64,000 nt of DNA from Ensifer sesbaniae (GCF_013283665.1 NZ_JABEKU010000003.1:254029-318028); one strand, 5' to 3'. Numbered from the stretch's first letter, positions 1 through 9,492 are shown. Numbers and translations: made by a program. Notes: a model not told the origin generated them from the sequence alone.

Positions 1-356
1 TTTTCGCGAGAGATCATGACTGTTCCGTTTTGCGTTCGGTGGTCAGGGAACGGTCTCTATCCTCCAAAGACCGCGCAAGAAGCGGCTGACACATAGCAGG
101 TGCGCCGTGCGAGTCAATAAATACGGGCCTTCCGCGGCCATTTGACGACAGGTCGTCCCGCTCCTTGTCTCGCAATGCAACAGAGCTTTCGCACTGCCGT
201 TGAAGAAAGCCGGCTACGTAATCCATCCACAGCTTCCGTAGTTGTTTGCGGAGCTTGGCATTGTTGAGACTTGCGTAATAGGTTTAAAAAAGATCGAGCC
301 GAAGCGGCGGACGGGATTCGGGCGATTCGGCCTCACGGGCGAGGTATTCGGAACAC
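1..356. other. Intergenic region before the first gene
   Basis: No convincing coding sequence is seen. A 70-codon frame on the minus strand (14-226) has no recognisable motif and no good ribosome binding site. The stretch becomes AT-richer near 265-295, just ahead of the first plus-strand gene, which suits a promoter. In related rhizobia a transketolase gene is often divergent here; that is memory of gene order and cannot be verified from this window. Confidence 0.4.
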
Positions 357-626
357 ATGCCGGCAAAGACTGTCAAAGCGGCGATCGATGAACTGCGGAA
401 CGCAGTGCAATCCCTGGAGAATGCGATCGACGGTCGGTTTGACAGGGAACGGGATTTCGGCGAGTTCGAGAGCGAGGTGCGGCGCGTCAACACCGACCGC
501 TCGCGGCTTGCACAGGAGCTCGATCAGTCGCAGTTCCGGGCAAATCGACTCGAGGAGGTCAACCGCGAGGTTTCCCGTCGCCTCGTGACGGCGATGGAAA
601 CCATTCGGGCGGTGCTCGACCGCTAG
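357..626 (+). CDS. DUF4164 family small coiled-coil protein
   Basis: An 89-residue soluble protein, almost entirely charged and heptad-like (for example LENAIDGRFDRERDFGEFES, then RLAQELDQSQFRANRLEEVN), so a coiled coil is likely. It matches my memory of the DUF4164 family that sits directly upstream of zapA in Rhizobiales. It has no signal peptide or membrane segment. It ends 11 bases before zapA starts, so the two are probably co-transcribed, and a link to cell division is inferred from that position only. No biochemical function is known to me. The ATG at 357 gives the family's usual length. Confidence 0.75.
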   Translation: MPAKTVKAAIDELRNAVQSLENAIDGRFDRERDFGEFESEVRRVNTDRSRLAQELDQSQFRANRLEEVNREVSRRLVTAMETIRAVLDR

Positions 627-637
627 GAATAAGCGAC

Positions 638-1015
638 ATGGCGCAGGTGACAGTATCGATCGACGGCAAGGCCTACCGGATGGCCTGCGAGGAAGGGCAG
701 GAAGATCATCTGATCGAGCTTGCCACCAACTTCGATCAGTATGTCGGGCACCTCAAGAGCCAGTTCGGCGAGATCGGCGATCTGCGCCTCACCGTCATGG
801 CGGGCATCATGGTCATGGACGAACTCAGCGAGGTCAATCGCCGGCTGAAGAGTCTCGAGGCCGAGGTCGGCAATCTGACGCATGGTCGCGATGCCGCGCT
901 TTCCGACCAGATGAAGAGCGAGGAGGCGCTGGCCTCTGCGCTCAGCGAAGTCACCGCGCAGATTCACAGCATTGCCGCCAAGCTGAACGGCCGCGCCACG
1001 ACAGCGGCAAGCTAA
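638..1015 (+). CDS. zapA: Cell division protein ZapA
   Basis: A 125-residue protein starting MAQVTVSIDGKAYRMACEEG, the typical ZapA N-terminal domain (VxIxGxxYxxxCxxGQEDHL at residues 5-25), followed by a long helix that forms the dimer/tetramer coiled coil (about residues 60-115). ZapA binds FtsZ and promotes bundling of the Z-ring in the cytoplasm. The length is near the alphaproteobacterial norm. It follows the DUF4164 gene closely and precedes a 6S RNA gene, the order commonly seen in proteobacteria (zapA-ssrS-fau). The C-terminal Ala/Thr-rich tail appears disordered. Confidence 0.92.
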   Translation: MAQVTVSIDGKAYRMACEEGQEDHLIELATNFDQYVGHLKSQFGEIGDLRLTVMAGIMVMDELSEVNRRLKSLEAEVGNLTHGRDAALSDQMKSEEALASALSEVTAQIHSIAAKLNGRATTAAS

Positions 1016-1063
1016 AGGTTTCGGTGGCAAGCCTCTGGCGCGAAGCCGCGAGACACTTTATAT

Positions 1064-1220
1064 ATCGACCGCGGTCTGCGCTTCCCGACAGGAACCACAA
1101 TCCCCGGGGCCATACACGATCTCAAGGGAGCTGTCCCTGGCCGAGCCTGTGGGTTCGGACACACGGCGCCCACCTACTTAGTAGGCACCCGGGATCGTAA
1201 ACTCTCCATCGGTCGTCGTG
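1064..1220 (+). ncRNA. ssrS: 6S RNA (regulator of RNA polymerase sigma-70)
   Basis: A structured non-coding stretch directly after zapA, where 6S RNA genes usually lie. CGACCG at 1066-1071 can pair with CGGTCG at 1210-1215 as a closing stem. CCCCGGG-type segments near 1102 and 1189 can form the inner stem around a bulge that mimics an open promoter. A TATA-rich -10-like element (TTTATATA, 1057-1064) lies just upstream. 6S RNA sequesters housekeeping RNA polymerase in stationary phase. The ends are estimated from pairing and may be off by about 10 bases. Confidence 0.75.
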
Positions 1221-1250
1221 GATCGCACTTTCTCCCCTTCGGGCGACCTT

Positions 1251-2120
1251 TCAATCTCCGGCGAACGCCCGGCGAATGGCGTCGGCCATGGCCTCGACGA
1301 TGCGGTCCTTGCCGTTCCCCGCTTTCGATATCCGCAATACGACGTTCGAGTGGTCGATCACCTCATAGCCGTCGTCGGCCGTCAGTTCGCGGCACCCGGC
1401 CGGAATGCTGCTGCGGGCGAGCGGCGCAATGGCGAGCCCCGACACCACCGCTGCCATCATGCCGCCGCTCGTGCGGCTGACATAGGCCACGCGGCTTTCC
1501 AGGCGGCATTTCCTGAGATTGCGCTGGGCGAGGTCGTCGCACCAGCCGCCTTCCAGATAGGTATAGGTGGCGATCGGCAGCGGTCGCCGCTCGTCGGTGC
1601 GGTGCTGCTCGGAGGTTACCCAGACGGTCGGGTCCATCATCAGGACTTCGTTCTTCGTGCGCCCGCCGGGCTCGAAGACGACAGCGAGATCGAGCTCGCC
1701 GGCTTCCAGTGCTGCGATGTTGGTCATCGAAGCGCCCTGCTGAACGGTCACCTCGACGCCGGGATGGATGGCGGCGAAGGTTCCAAGCGCTTTCGGCAGG
1801 GTGGAGTTGATGTATTCCTCGGGGATACCGATCCGGACCGTGCCGTCGAGAGCGGGCTGGCGCATCGCGGCGGCGGTGTCGTCGAGCAGCGTGACGATGC
1901 GTCTGGCATTGTCGAGCAATCGCAATCCCTGCGGCGTCAGCACGACGCCACGCGAGTGGCGCTCGAACAGCGCGTCGCCGAGCATGTCCTCGAGCTTCTT
2001 GATCTGCATGCTGACGGCGGACTGCGTGCGCCCGACGATATTGGCGGCGCGTGTGACATTGCCGGCGTCGACGACCGCAAGGAAGGTCCTGAGCAAATCG
2101 CTGTCGAGCGCAAGGGACAT
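1251..2120 (-). CDS. LysR family transcriptional regulator
   Basis: About 289 residues from the ATG at 2120 (MSLALDSDLLRTFLAVVDAG). The N-terminal winged helix-turn-helix occupies about residues 6-65, with the signature NVTRAANIVGRTQSAVSMQI. The C-terminal half is the periplasmic-binding-like effector domain of the LysR family. An upstream in-frame ATG at 2162 would add 14 residues of no family character, so the shorter start is preferred. Target genes are unknown: no divergent metabolic operon lies beside it, only a 360-base gap and a small HTH gene. It separates the 6S RNA gene from the folate gene that usually follows it. Confidence 0.88.
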   Translation of the reverse strand: MSLALDSDLLRTFLAVVDAGNVTRAANIVGRTQSAVSMQIKKLEDMLGDALFERHSRGVVLTPQGLRLLDNARRIVTLLDDTAAAMRQPALDGTVRIGIPEEYINSTLPKALGTFAAIHPGVEVTVQQGASMTNIAALEAGELDLAVVFEPGGRTKNEVLMMDPTVWVTSEQHRTDERRPLPIATYTYLEGGWCDDLAQRNLRKCRLESRVAYVSRTSGGMMAAVVSGLAIAPLARSSIPAGCRELTADDGYEVIDHSNVVLRISKAGNGKDRIVEAMADAIRRAFAGD

Positions 2121-2480
2121 GGCTCTATCCATCAGAAGTTCTGATGGCAGCCATGCTTGCAATTCGTTTGTCAGATGTCAATGCGAGGGCGAAGATCGCT
2201 GATCCGATCACCTTGCGCAGGGGCATTCCCGATGAGCGTGCTTGCCGTCTTTGCCTTTTCCGAAACCTCCATCGCAGTCCGCCGCCGAGCGGTGCAATGG
2301 TCTTGCGAACTCCTGTTTCCCGCGGCGTCTGTGACCGTTCCGACAGGTAGGCCGGCGCTCCTGCGCGATGCGGGGATCTGTCAGGAGGCAGGCGATATGG
2401 CGCCTATGCAACCGCCGCCGAGAGACGCCGTCTACCGGTCGCACTGGCTGCTCTGAGCGATTTTGCGCGCCGCTCCGGGA
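2121..2480. other. Intergenic region between the LysR and HTH genes
   Basis: Overlapping frames exist on both strands (for example 2157-2456 plus), but none has a family motif or a good ribosome binding site. The part next to 2120 should carry the promoter of the LysR gene and possibly its own operator. Nothing else is recognised. Confidence 0.35.
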
Positions 2481-2732
2481 TTACGAGATGAGATCGAGCC
2501 TGGCGGCACGAAACACCGCTTCGGCGAGATTGCTCGCCTGCAACTTGCGCATGGCATCGGTTAGTGCCCGGTCGATCCGATCGAGCGGAATGTCGGTCTC
2601 GCGCATCATGTCCTGGCGCGTGCGGCCGCGTGCGGCGAGGGTCAGGCAACGCAGTTCCAACGGGTCGAGTTCACTCATCTGGTCCTTCATGGACGTCGGC
2701 TTTTCCACTGCTGCCTGCAGGAGCGCGTCCAT
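2481..2732 (-). CDS. Small LuxR-type helix-turn-helix protein
   Basis: At most 83 residues. The C-terminal 65 (ELDPLELRCLTLAARGRTRQ, then IPLDRIDRALTDAMRKLQAS) fit a lone GerE/LuxR helix-turn-helix domain with no receiver or ligand domain. An ATG at 2678 has an AAGGA-like site just before it and would give a bare 65-residue HTH. The ATG at 2732 has no clear site, so the true start is uncertain. Orphan HTH proteins of this type are common in rhizobia; no target is known. It is convergent with nothing and faces away from the folate gene. Confidence 0.65.
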   Translation of the reverse strand: MDALLQAAVEKPTSMKDQMSELDPLELRCLTLAARGRTRQDMMRETDIPLDRIDRALTDAMRKLQASNLAEAVFRAARLDLIS

Positions 2733-3050
2733 ACATCGAACACGGGCATTAGTTCCTGCTAATTATTTGAAATCGTGACCTTATTTGCACGTGCGCCATG
2801 TTTCGTGAAAGCGGAACCCTTGCCCATGATGAATGGAAGGCTAATGCTGTGCCGAACCGGGAAGGGGGTGACATGATTGTCGCAAACTGCTGCAAATGCG
2901 GCGATGCCGGTGGGTGAGCGAAAGGCGCGATCGCGTAAACAGGCTGGTAGCCGGCCCGGGAATCGGCGACAGATGATGGACTTGTGCCATTTCGGGAAGT
3001 GATTTTCTCCGGCGACGATAGCGGGCGGTGGGTTTGCAGGCGAGGAATTG
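2733..3050. other. Divergent intergenic region upstream of the cyclo-ligase gene
   Basis: About 318 bases separate the minus-strand HTH gene from the plus-strand folate gene. An AT-rich patch at 2755-2785 fits a promoter for the minus-strand gene. No RNA structure or repeat is recognised here. Confidence 0.35.
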
Positions 3051-3623
3051 ATGTCACCGAGGGATTTGAAGGCAGCACTGCGCAAGGAGAAGTTGGCATT
3101 GCGCGATGCAATGTCGCCGGAGATGCGGATCGAAGCGAGCCTGACCATGGCCGATCATGCCGGCGACGTCATCGCGATCGATCCCGGACACATTGTCGCC
3201 GGCTTCTGGCCGATCCGCTCCGAGGTCGACATCCGGCCGCTGATGGCACGGCTGAAGCAACGCGGCGCCCGGCTCTGCCTGCCCGCGATCGTGGACAAGC
3301 ACACGATCATTTTCCGCGAATTGCTCGACGGTGCCGATGTCATCGCCACGGGCTTCGGCACCACGGGGCCCGGTCCGGAGGCACCGGAAGTCGATCCGGA
3401 TATCATGCTCGTACCGCTTTCCGCGTTCGATTCGACCGGTCATCGCATCGGCTATGGTGCCGGCTATTACGACCGCGCCATCGACCGGTTGCGCAACAAG
3501 GGGCACCTGCCGAAGCTGATCGGCATCGCCTTCGACTGCCAGGAAGTGGCGTCCATTCCGGCCGAACCGCACGACGTTGCACTGGACGCCGTGCTCACGG
3601 AGAGCGGATTTCGGCATTTCTGA
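3051..3623 (+). CDS. 5-formyltetrahydrofolate cyclo-ligase
   Basis: A 190-residue cytoplasmic enzyme that converts 5-formyl-THF to 5,10-methenyl-THF with ATP. Visible family features are the N-terminal basic helix (LKAALRKEKLALRDAMSPEM), GFWPIRSEVD in the middle, and the C-terminal substrate/ATP signature RIGYGAGYYDRAI near residues 134-146. A TTG lies one codon upstream of the chosen ATG; a purine-rich GAGG at 3042-3045 suits the ATG. The protein (Fau/YgfA) is classically encoded next to 6S RNA, but here two regulator genes intervene. It is followed by the YmdB-type gene after 214 bases. Confidence 0.92.
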   Translation: MSPRDLKAALRKEKLALRDAMSPEMRIEASLTMADHAGDVIAIDPGHIVAGFWPIRSEVDIRPLMARLKQRGARLCLPAIVDKHTIIFRELLDGADVIATGFGTTGPGPEAPEVDPDIMLVPLSAFDSTGHRIGYGAGYYDRAIDRLRNKGHLPKLIGIAFDCQEVASIPAEPHDVALDAVLTESGFRHF

Positions 3624-3837
3624 CTTAATTCGCCGAGATCGTGGGATGACCTAACACGTTGATATCGCAAAGGCGGGAGCAATAGGCCGTTTCCCGGTTT
3701 TCCCGCATTTCATCTAAGGCGTTTCCTGCGCGGTCGGGATCGTGTAGACGCTCTATCTCTTTGTTTTACGCAGTTCCGGACGCCACAATCGCTGAAGCGC
3801 TTGCCCCGGGGCTTGACCTGGTGGGATTTGAGCGAGC

Positions 3838-4662
3838 ATGAGGCTTCTGTTTCTGGGAGATATGGTGGGCAAGACGGGCCGTAAGGCGGTCTGGGAACGG
3901 CTTCCGGGGCTGATCGGTGACCTCAAGCTCGATTTCGTCATCGTCAACGGCGAGAATGCTGCCGGCGGTTTCGGCATCACCGAAGACATTTTTCTCGAGA
4001 CGATCAATGCCGGCGCCGATGTGGTGACGACGGGCAATCACGTCTGGGACCAGAAGGAGGCGGTCGTCTTCTGCGAGCGGCACGACCAGTTCCTGCGCCC
4101 GGCCAACTATCCGGCCGGCACGCCGGGGCGTGGCTCCAACCTGTTCTTCGCCCGCAACGGCGCTCGCGTGCTGGTGGCCAATATCATGGGCCGCGTCTTC
4201 ATGCATCCGGAACTCGATGATCCCTTCAAGTCGGCCGAGGCGATCCTCGATGCCTGCCCGCTCGGCGAGCAGGCGGATGCGATCGTCTTCGACTTCCATG
4301 CGGAGGCGACCAGCGAGAAGCAATGTTTCGGCCATTTCGTCGATGGCCGCGCCAGCCTCGTGGTCGGCACGCATACGCACGTGCCGACCGCGGACCACCA
4401 GATCCTGAATGGCGGTACGGCCTATATGAGCGACGCCGGCATGTGCGGCGACTACGACTCCTCGCTCGGCATGGACAAGGAAGAGCCGCTCAACCGCTTC
4501 ATCTCGAAAATGCCGAAGGGGCGTTTTGAGGCCGCTTCCGGCCCCGCGACCATCTGCGGCCTCGGCGTCGAGATCTCCGACCGCACCGGGCTCGCCGAAA
4601 AGATCGCGCCGCTGCGCCTCGGTGCGCGGCTGGCCGAGACGATCCCGGATTTCTGGTCCTAG
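3838..4662 (+). CDS. YmdB-type metallophosphoesterase (TIGR00282 family)
   Basis: A 274-residue calcineurin-like phosphoesterase. Metal-binding motifs are visible in order: FLGDMVGKTGR (residues 4-14), VNGENAAGG (about 39-47), TGNHVWD (about 64-70) and, later, GTHTHVPTADHQ. Members of this family (Bacillus YmdB, Deinococcus DR1281) hydrolyse 2',3'-cyclic nucleotides, and YmdB affects RNA turnover and biofilm. The ATG at 3838 follows a GAG-rich stretch and gives the family's length. There is no signal peptide, so it is cytoplasmic. Its role in rhizobia is not established. Confidence 0.9.
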   Translation: MRLLFLGDMVGKTGRKAVWERLPGLIGDLKLDFVIVNGENAAGGFGITEDIFLETINAGADVVTTGNHVWDQKEAVVFCERHDQFLRPANYPAGTPGRGSNLFFARNGARVLVANIMGRVFMHPELDDPFKSAEAILDACPLGEQADAIVFDFHAEATSEKQCFGHFVDGRASLVVGTHTHVPTADHQILNGGTAYMSDAGMCGDYDSSLGMDKEEPLNRFISKMPKGRFEAASGPATICGLGVEISDRTGLAEKIAPLRLGARLAETIPDFWS

Positions 4663-5142
4663 GGCGAAGCCGGCAGCAATTCCGGTTGGTCGAACGCGCT
4701 TCTGGTTGAGGCGCGCCCTGCCCGTTATCGCCTTCCGGGAATTGATTTTTTTCAAGGTGACAACCCCATCAAATGATGGCAGGTTATCGCGAGGTCACGC
4801 CGGGCCGGGGCGTGATGTATTCGAGTGTTTTCCAGTAACGAATACCGTCCGCAGTCTTGGATTGCGGACCTGTGCTGCCGTCACCGGACAATCGGGAGCA
4901 GGCGCTCTCTGCCCGGCGATCTCGATCCAATAGCGTTCGCCGGCCGAGAGCGGAGACCGCTGTATCATTTAATTGCTTGTGCGACTTTGCCTCTTGGATC
5001 GCTGCCGATCCGAGGATTTGTGCGGAGCGGAAGGGTAATGCGGCGATTTTCCGCCATGTCCCGCTCTGAAGTATTCAAAGCGGTTGCGGTGGTCGCTCGG
5101 TCGGCTTCTCGTCGCGATCCAAAGTGCATTCGGAGGGCGTGC
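4663..5142. other. Long leader/intergenic region before the RND operon
   Basis: 480 bases without a supported gene. The frame of the adaptor gene stays open back to 4825, but that part codes for a Cys/Arg-rich sequence with no family resemblance. The stretch presumably holds the promoter of the efflux operon. No divergent TetR or LysR regulator gene lies next to it, which is unusual for an RND operon. Confidence 0.4.
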
Positions 5143-6297
5143 ATGTTGTCTAAGTGGCATTTGCCGATGATCGTCGGCGCTTCTCTTTCCCTTCTTTCCG
5201 CTGTTGGTACTCAAGCGCAGGACGCGCAATTGCCCGTCGTGACCGTCGCCAAGCCGGTCGTGCGTGACGTGATCGACAGTGACGAATTCATCGGCCGGTT
5301 CGAGCCGGTCGACGAGGTGCAGGTTCGCGCCCGCATCGGCGGCTATCTCGATGAGGTCAACTTCACCGATGGTGCGCTGGTGAAGAAGGGTGACAGGCTC
5401 TTCGTCATCGACCAGCGCCCCTATCGCACGGCCCTCTCCCAGGCCGAGTCGACGCTCGAATCGGCACGCTCGACGCTGGCATTCGCCGAGGCGCAGTTCA
5501 AGCGGACGCAATCGCTGACGGGCACGGGCACGCTGTCGATCTCGACGCTCGACGATCACCGCCGGGAACTGCTTTCGGCGCAGGCGCTGGTGCGCGGTTC
5601 GGAAGCGGCGGTCGAGCGTGCCAAGCTCGATCTCGACTACACCACGATCACCGCGCCGCTGAGCGGCCGCGTCGACCGACGCCTGCTGTCGCCGGGCAAC
5701 CTCGTCCAGGCCGACCAGACCGTGTTGACGACGATCGTCTCGCTCGATCCGATCGACTTCTATTTCGACGTCGATGAGCGGCGGCTGCTCTCCTACGCAC
5801 GGGTCGCGCGCGAACGCGGCAGCGCGCTGCAGGAAGGTGGCGGTGCGCTCGAGGTGCTGGTCACCATTGCCGACTCCAATGAGGAGCCGTTCAAGGGCAA
5901 GCTCGACTTTGCCGAAAACCGTGTCGACCCGCAGAGCGGTACCATGCGCGTGCGCGCCCGTCTCGAGAACCCGAAGCTGGTGCTACAGCCCGGTCTCTTC
6001 GGCCGCGTGCAGATCGAAGGCTCGAACACCTACAAGGCAGTGCTCATTCCCGATGAGGCGATCGGCGCCGACCAGAACGAGCGGATCGTCTACGAGGTGA
6101 CGGCAGACGGATCGGTGGTGACCAAGCCCGTGCGGCTCGGGCCGAAGCTGCACGGCTATCGCGTCATCCGCAGCGGCATGACCGGTGACGAGACCATCGT
6201 CGTCAACGGCCTGATGCGGGCGCGTCCCGGTACCAAGGTGAAGCCGGAGATGGTTCAGCTTCCCTCTGAAGCGCAAGCGACGAGGACGGAGCAATGA
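5143..6297 (+). CDS. RND efflux periplasmic adaptor (membrane fusion protein)
   Basis: 384 residues from the ATG at 5143, which has GGAGGG at 5132-5137. A signal peptide (MLSKWHLPMIVGASLSLLSA, cleavage after TQA near residue 25) is followed by the biotinyl-lipoyl-like domain (VRARIGGYLDEVNFTDGALV), an alpha-helical hairpin (about 100-165), the second lipoyl half (LDYTTITAPLSGRVDR) and beta-barrel/MP domains. It bridges the inner-membrane pump to an outer-membrane TolC-type channel. No lipobox Cys is seen. Its last codons overlap the pump gene (ATGA), so the two are translationally coupled. Confidence 0.92.
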   Translation: MLSKWHLPMIVGASLSLLSAVGTQAQDAQLPVVTVAKPVVRDVIDSDEFIGRFEPVDEVQVRARIGGYLDEVNFTDGALVKKGDRLFVIDQRPYRTALSQAESTLESARSTLAFAEAQFKRTQSLTGTGTLSISTLDDHRRELLSAQALVRGSEAAVERAKLDLDYTTITAPLSGRVDRRLLSPGNLVQADQTVLTTIVSLDPIDFYFDVDERRLLSYARVARERGSALQEGGGALEVLVTIADSNEEPFKGKLDFAENRVDPQSGTMRVRARLENPKLVLQPGLFGRVQIEGSNTYKAVLIPDEAIGADQNERIVYEVTADGSVVTKPVRLGPKLHGYRVIRSGMTGDETIVVNGLMRARPGTKVKPEMVQLPSEAQATRTEQ

Positions 6298-9200
6298 GGT
6301 TCGCTCACTTCTTCGTCGACCGACCGATCTTCGCATCGGTGCTGTCGATCGTTTTCCTGATCGTCGGCAGCATCGCCTATTTCCAGCTCCCGGTGGCGCA
6401 GTATCCGGAGATCGCCCCGCCGACCATCGTCGTTCGGGCCGCCTATCCCGGCGCGGACGCGGACACGGTCGCCAATACCGTGGCGACGCCGCTCGAGCAG
6501 GAGATCAACGGCGTCGAGAACATGCTTTACATGTCCTCCTATTCGACCGCCGACGGCTCGATGGCGCTGACGATCACCTTCAAGCTCGGCACCGACCTGG
6601 ACCAGGCGCAGGTGCTGGTGCAGAACCGCGTGTCCATCGCCGAGCCGCGGCTGCCCGAGGAGGTGCGGCGCATCGGCATCACGACGGCGAAGAGCTCGCC
6701 CGACCTGATGATGGTCGTGCATCTGCTGTCGCCGAACGAGCGCTACGACCAGCTCTACGTCTCGAATTATGCGCGTACGCGCATCCGCGACCTGCTGGTG
6801 CGGCTCGACGGCGTCGGCGACGTCATCCTGTTCGGCGAGCGCGAATATGCGCTGCGCGTCTGGCTCGACCCGGAGAAACTCTCGGCCTACGGCATGACTG
6901 CCGGTGACGTCGTGCAGGCGCTGCGCGAGCAGAACGTGCAGGTCTCCGGCGGCTCGATCGGTGGCCCGCCGGCGCCGGGCGACAGCGCTTTCCAGTATAC
7001 CGTGACCACCGACGGCCGCTTCAGCGATGCACGGCAGTTCCGCTACGTGATCGTCAAGGCGACCGAAAGCGGCCGTCTGGTGCAGTTGCAGGACGTTGCG
7101 CGCGTCGAGCTCGGCGCGCGTGAATATGTCAACAACAGCTATCTCGACGGCAGTCCGGCGGTGGCGCTCGGCATCTTCTCGCGGCCAGGCACCAATGCGC
7201 TCGATGCCGCCGAGCAGATCCAGAAGGTGATGACCGACGTCTCGCGGGATTTCCCGGACGGGCTCGAATACCGGATCGTCTATAACCCGACCGAATTCAT
7301 CTCGGAATCGATCAACGAGGTCTACAAGACGATCGCCGAGGCGGCCTTGCTCGTTGCCATCGTCGTTCTCGTCTTCCTGCAATCCTGGCGCACGGCGATC
7401 ATTCCGATCGTCGCGATCCCCGTGTCGCTGGTCGGCACCTTCGCGTTCCTCTACGCCTTCGGCTTCTCGCTGAACATGCTGACGCTGTTCGGCCTGGTGC
7501 TGGCCATCGGCATCGTCGTCGACGATGCGATCGTCGTCGTCGAGAACGTCGAGCGAAATCTCGCGCGCGGCATGACCCCGCGCGAGGCCTCGCACGTGAC
7601 CATGGACGAGGTCGGGGCCGCGGTCATCGCCATCTCGCTGGTGCTGACCGCCGTCTTCGTCCCGACGGCCTTCATTCCCGGCATTGCCGGCCAGTTCTAT
7701 CTGCAGTTTGCCGTGACGATCTCGGTGGCGACCGTCATTTCCGCCTTCAACTCGCTGACGCTGTCGCCGGCTCTGGCGGCAATCCTGTTGAAACCGCATG
7801 AGAACGAACATCACGAGAGCCGCAATCCGCTGACGCGTTTCGGTCGGTCGCTTGCCAACGGCTTCAACAACGGCTTCGACCGGATGGCCGAGGGCTATGC
7901 CTGGATCGTGCGCAGGCTGGTTTCGACGAAGACGGCGGTGGCCGCGGCGCTGCTCGTCTTTGTGGGCCTGCTCGGGGCCACCTGGTACATGGCGCAGATC
8001 GTGCCGAGCGGTTTCGTGCCGACCATGGACCAGGGTTACGCAATCGTCGTCATCCAGCTCCCGGATGGTGCCTCGCTCGACCGCACCGACGCGGTGGTCA
8101 AGCGGGCGTCGAAGATCATCCAGGACGTTCCTGGAGTGAAGAGCGCCGTTGCCTTTGCCGGCTTCAACGGTGCGACCTTTACCAACGCGTCCAACTCGGG
8201 CGTGGTCTTTGCCTCGTTCGAGAGTTTCGAAGAACGGCTGAAGCACGGGCAGGGCGCCAACCAGATCATCGGCCAGCTCTATGGCAGCCTGCAGAGCATC
8301 CAGGAGGCATTCATCATCGCCGTGCCGCCGCCGTCGGTGCGCGGCATCGGCAATTCCGGCGGCTTCAAGATGCAGATCATGGACCGGCAGAACTCGGACA
8401 TGCGCCGGGCGCTGGGGCTTGCCTATCAGATGATGGGTGCCGCCAACCAGACGGAGGGGCTGACGGGCGTCTTCACCACCTTCTCGGCCTCGAGCCCGCA
8501 ATACTTCCTGGCGATCGACCGCGACAAGGCGCGCACGCTCAACGTGCCGATCCCCAACATCTTCGAGGCGCTGTCGATCAATCTCGGCACCTCCTACGTC
8601 AACGACTTCAACGCCTTCGGCCGTGTCTACCAGGTGCGGGCGCAGGCCGATCAGCAGTACCGCGTCGAGCGTGACAATATCCTCGCGCTGAAGGTTCGCT
8701 CCGCGACCGGTGCGCTCGTGCCGATGGGTACGTTGGTCGAGATCCGCGATACCGCCGGCCCGACGCTGGTCCAGCGCTACAACATGTATGTGTCGGTGCC
8801 GATCCAAGGCAACCCCGCGGTCGGCGTTTCGACGGGTACGGCCCTCGACAAGATGGAGGCACTCGCCGCCCAGATCCTGCCGCAGGGCACGACCTTCGAG
8901 TGGACGGAACTCGCCTTCCAGGAACGCCAGACCGGCGATACCGCAGTGTTCATCTTCGCGCTGTCGGTCGTCTTCGTGTTCCTGGCGCTTTCGGCCCAAT
9001 ATGAAAGCTGGGTTTTGCCGCTGGCGATCATCCTGATCGTGCCGCTCGGCGTGCTCGCGGCGCTGGTCGGCGTGTTCGTCCGCGGTCTCGACAACAACGT
9101 GCTGACCCAGATCGGGTTGATCGTGCTGATCGGCCTTGCGGCCAAGAACGCGATCCTGATCGTCGAGTTCGCACGACAGGGCGAGGACGAGGGCAAGACG

Positions 9201-9473
9201 CCGATCGAGGCGGCGGTGGAGGCAAGCCAATTGCGCCTCCGACCGATCCTGATGACGGCCTTCGCCTTCATCCTCGGCGTGGTGCCGCTGATGATCGCGA
9301 CCGGCCCCGGCGCGGAAATGCGCCAGTCGCTCGGTACCGCGGTGTTTTCGGGCATGCTCGGCGTGACCTTCCTCGGCCTGTTCCTGACACCGGTCTTCTA
9401 CGTCGCGCTGCGGTCGTTCCGGCGGCGCAAATCGGCGGTGGTGACCGAACCGGCGCCCCACCCCGCCGAATAG
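6294..9473 (+). CDS. RND family multidrug efflux pump (HAE-1, AcrB-like)
   Basis: A 1059-residue inner-membrane proton/drug antiporter, full length for the HAE-1 family. It begins MRFAHFFVDRPIFASVLSIV (TM1). The proton-relay aspartates are visible in GIVVDDAIVVVENV (about residues 404-417) and the relay lysine in GLAAKNAILIVEFA (about 945-958). Two large periplasmic loops follow TM1 and TM7. It overlaps the adaptor gene by four bases. No TolC gene follows, so it must use a channel encoded elsewhere. Substrates cannot be predicted from sequence. A strong hairpin terminator ends the operon. Confidence 0.94.
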   Translation: MRFAHFFVDRPIFASVLSIVFLIVGSIAYFQLPVAQYPEIAPPTIVVRAAYPGADADTVANTVATPLEQEINGVENMLYMSSYSTADGSMALTITFKLGTDLDQAQVLVQNRVSIAEPRLPEEVRRIGITTAKSSPDLMMVVHLLSPNERYDQLYVSNYARTRIRDLLVRLDGVGDVILFGEREYALRVWLDPEKLSAYGMTAGDVVQALREQNVQVSGGSIGGPPAPGDSAFQYTVTTDGRFSDARQFRYVIVKATESGRLVQLQDVARVELGAREYVNNSYLDGSPAVALGIFSRPGTNALDAAEQIQKVMTDVSRDFPDGLEYRIVYNPTEFISESINEVYKTIAEAALLVAIVVLVFLQSWRTAIIPIVAIPVSLVGTFAFLYAFGFSLNMLTLFGLVLAIGIVVDDAIVVVENVERNLARGMTPREASHVTMDEVGAAVIAISLVLTAVFVPTAFIPGIAGQFYLQFAVTISVATVISAFNSLTLSPALAAILLKPHENEHHESRNPLTRFGRSLANGFNNGFDRMAEGYAWIVRRLVSTKTAVAAALLVFVGLLGATWYMAQIVPSGFVPTMDQGYAIVVIQLPDGASLDRTDAVVKRASKIIQDVPGVKSAVAFAGFNGATFTNASNSGVVFASFESFEERLKHGQGANQIIGQLYGSLQSIQEAFIIAVPPPSVRGIGNSGGFKMQIMDRQNSDMRRALGLAYQMMGAANQTEGLTGVFTTFSASSPQYFLAIDRDKARTLNVPIPNIFEALSINLGTSYVNDFNAFGRVYQVRAQADQQYRVERDNILALKVRSATGALVPMGTLVEIRDTAGPTLVQRYNMYVSVPIQGNPAVGVSTGTALDKMEALAAQILPQGTTFEWTELAFQERQTGDTAVFIFALSVVFVFLALSAQYESWVLPLAIILIVPLGVLAALVGVFVRGLDNNVLTQIGLIVLIGLAAKNAILIVEFARQGEDEGKTPIEAAVEASQLRLRPILMTAFAFILGVVPLMIATGPGAEMRQSLGTAVFSGMLGVTFLGLFLTPVFYVALRSFRRRKSAVVTEPAPHPAE

Positions 9474-9492
9474 AGGGATACGACACTGTGAT

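Noticed and set aside
4825-5142. 106-codon N-terminal extension of the RND adaptor
   Set aside because: It lacks a signal peptide and family similarity; the ATG at 5143 has a clear ribosome binding site and starts a normal signal peptide.
6255-9461. 1068-codon open frame on the minus strand opposite the RND pump gene
   Set aside because: It is a shadow of the pump gene caused by high GC; the translation is His/Arg/Asp-rich with no family motif, while the plus strand has all AcrB motifs.
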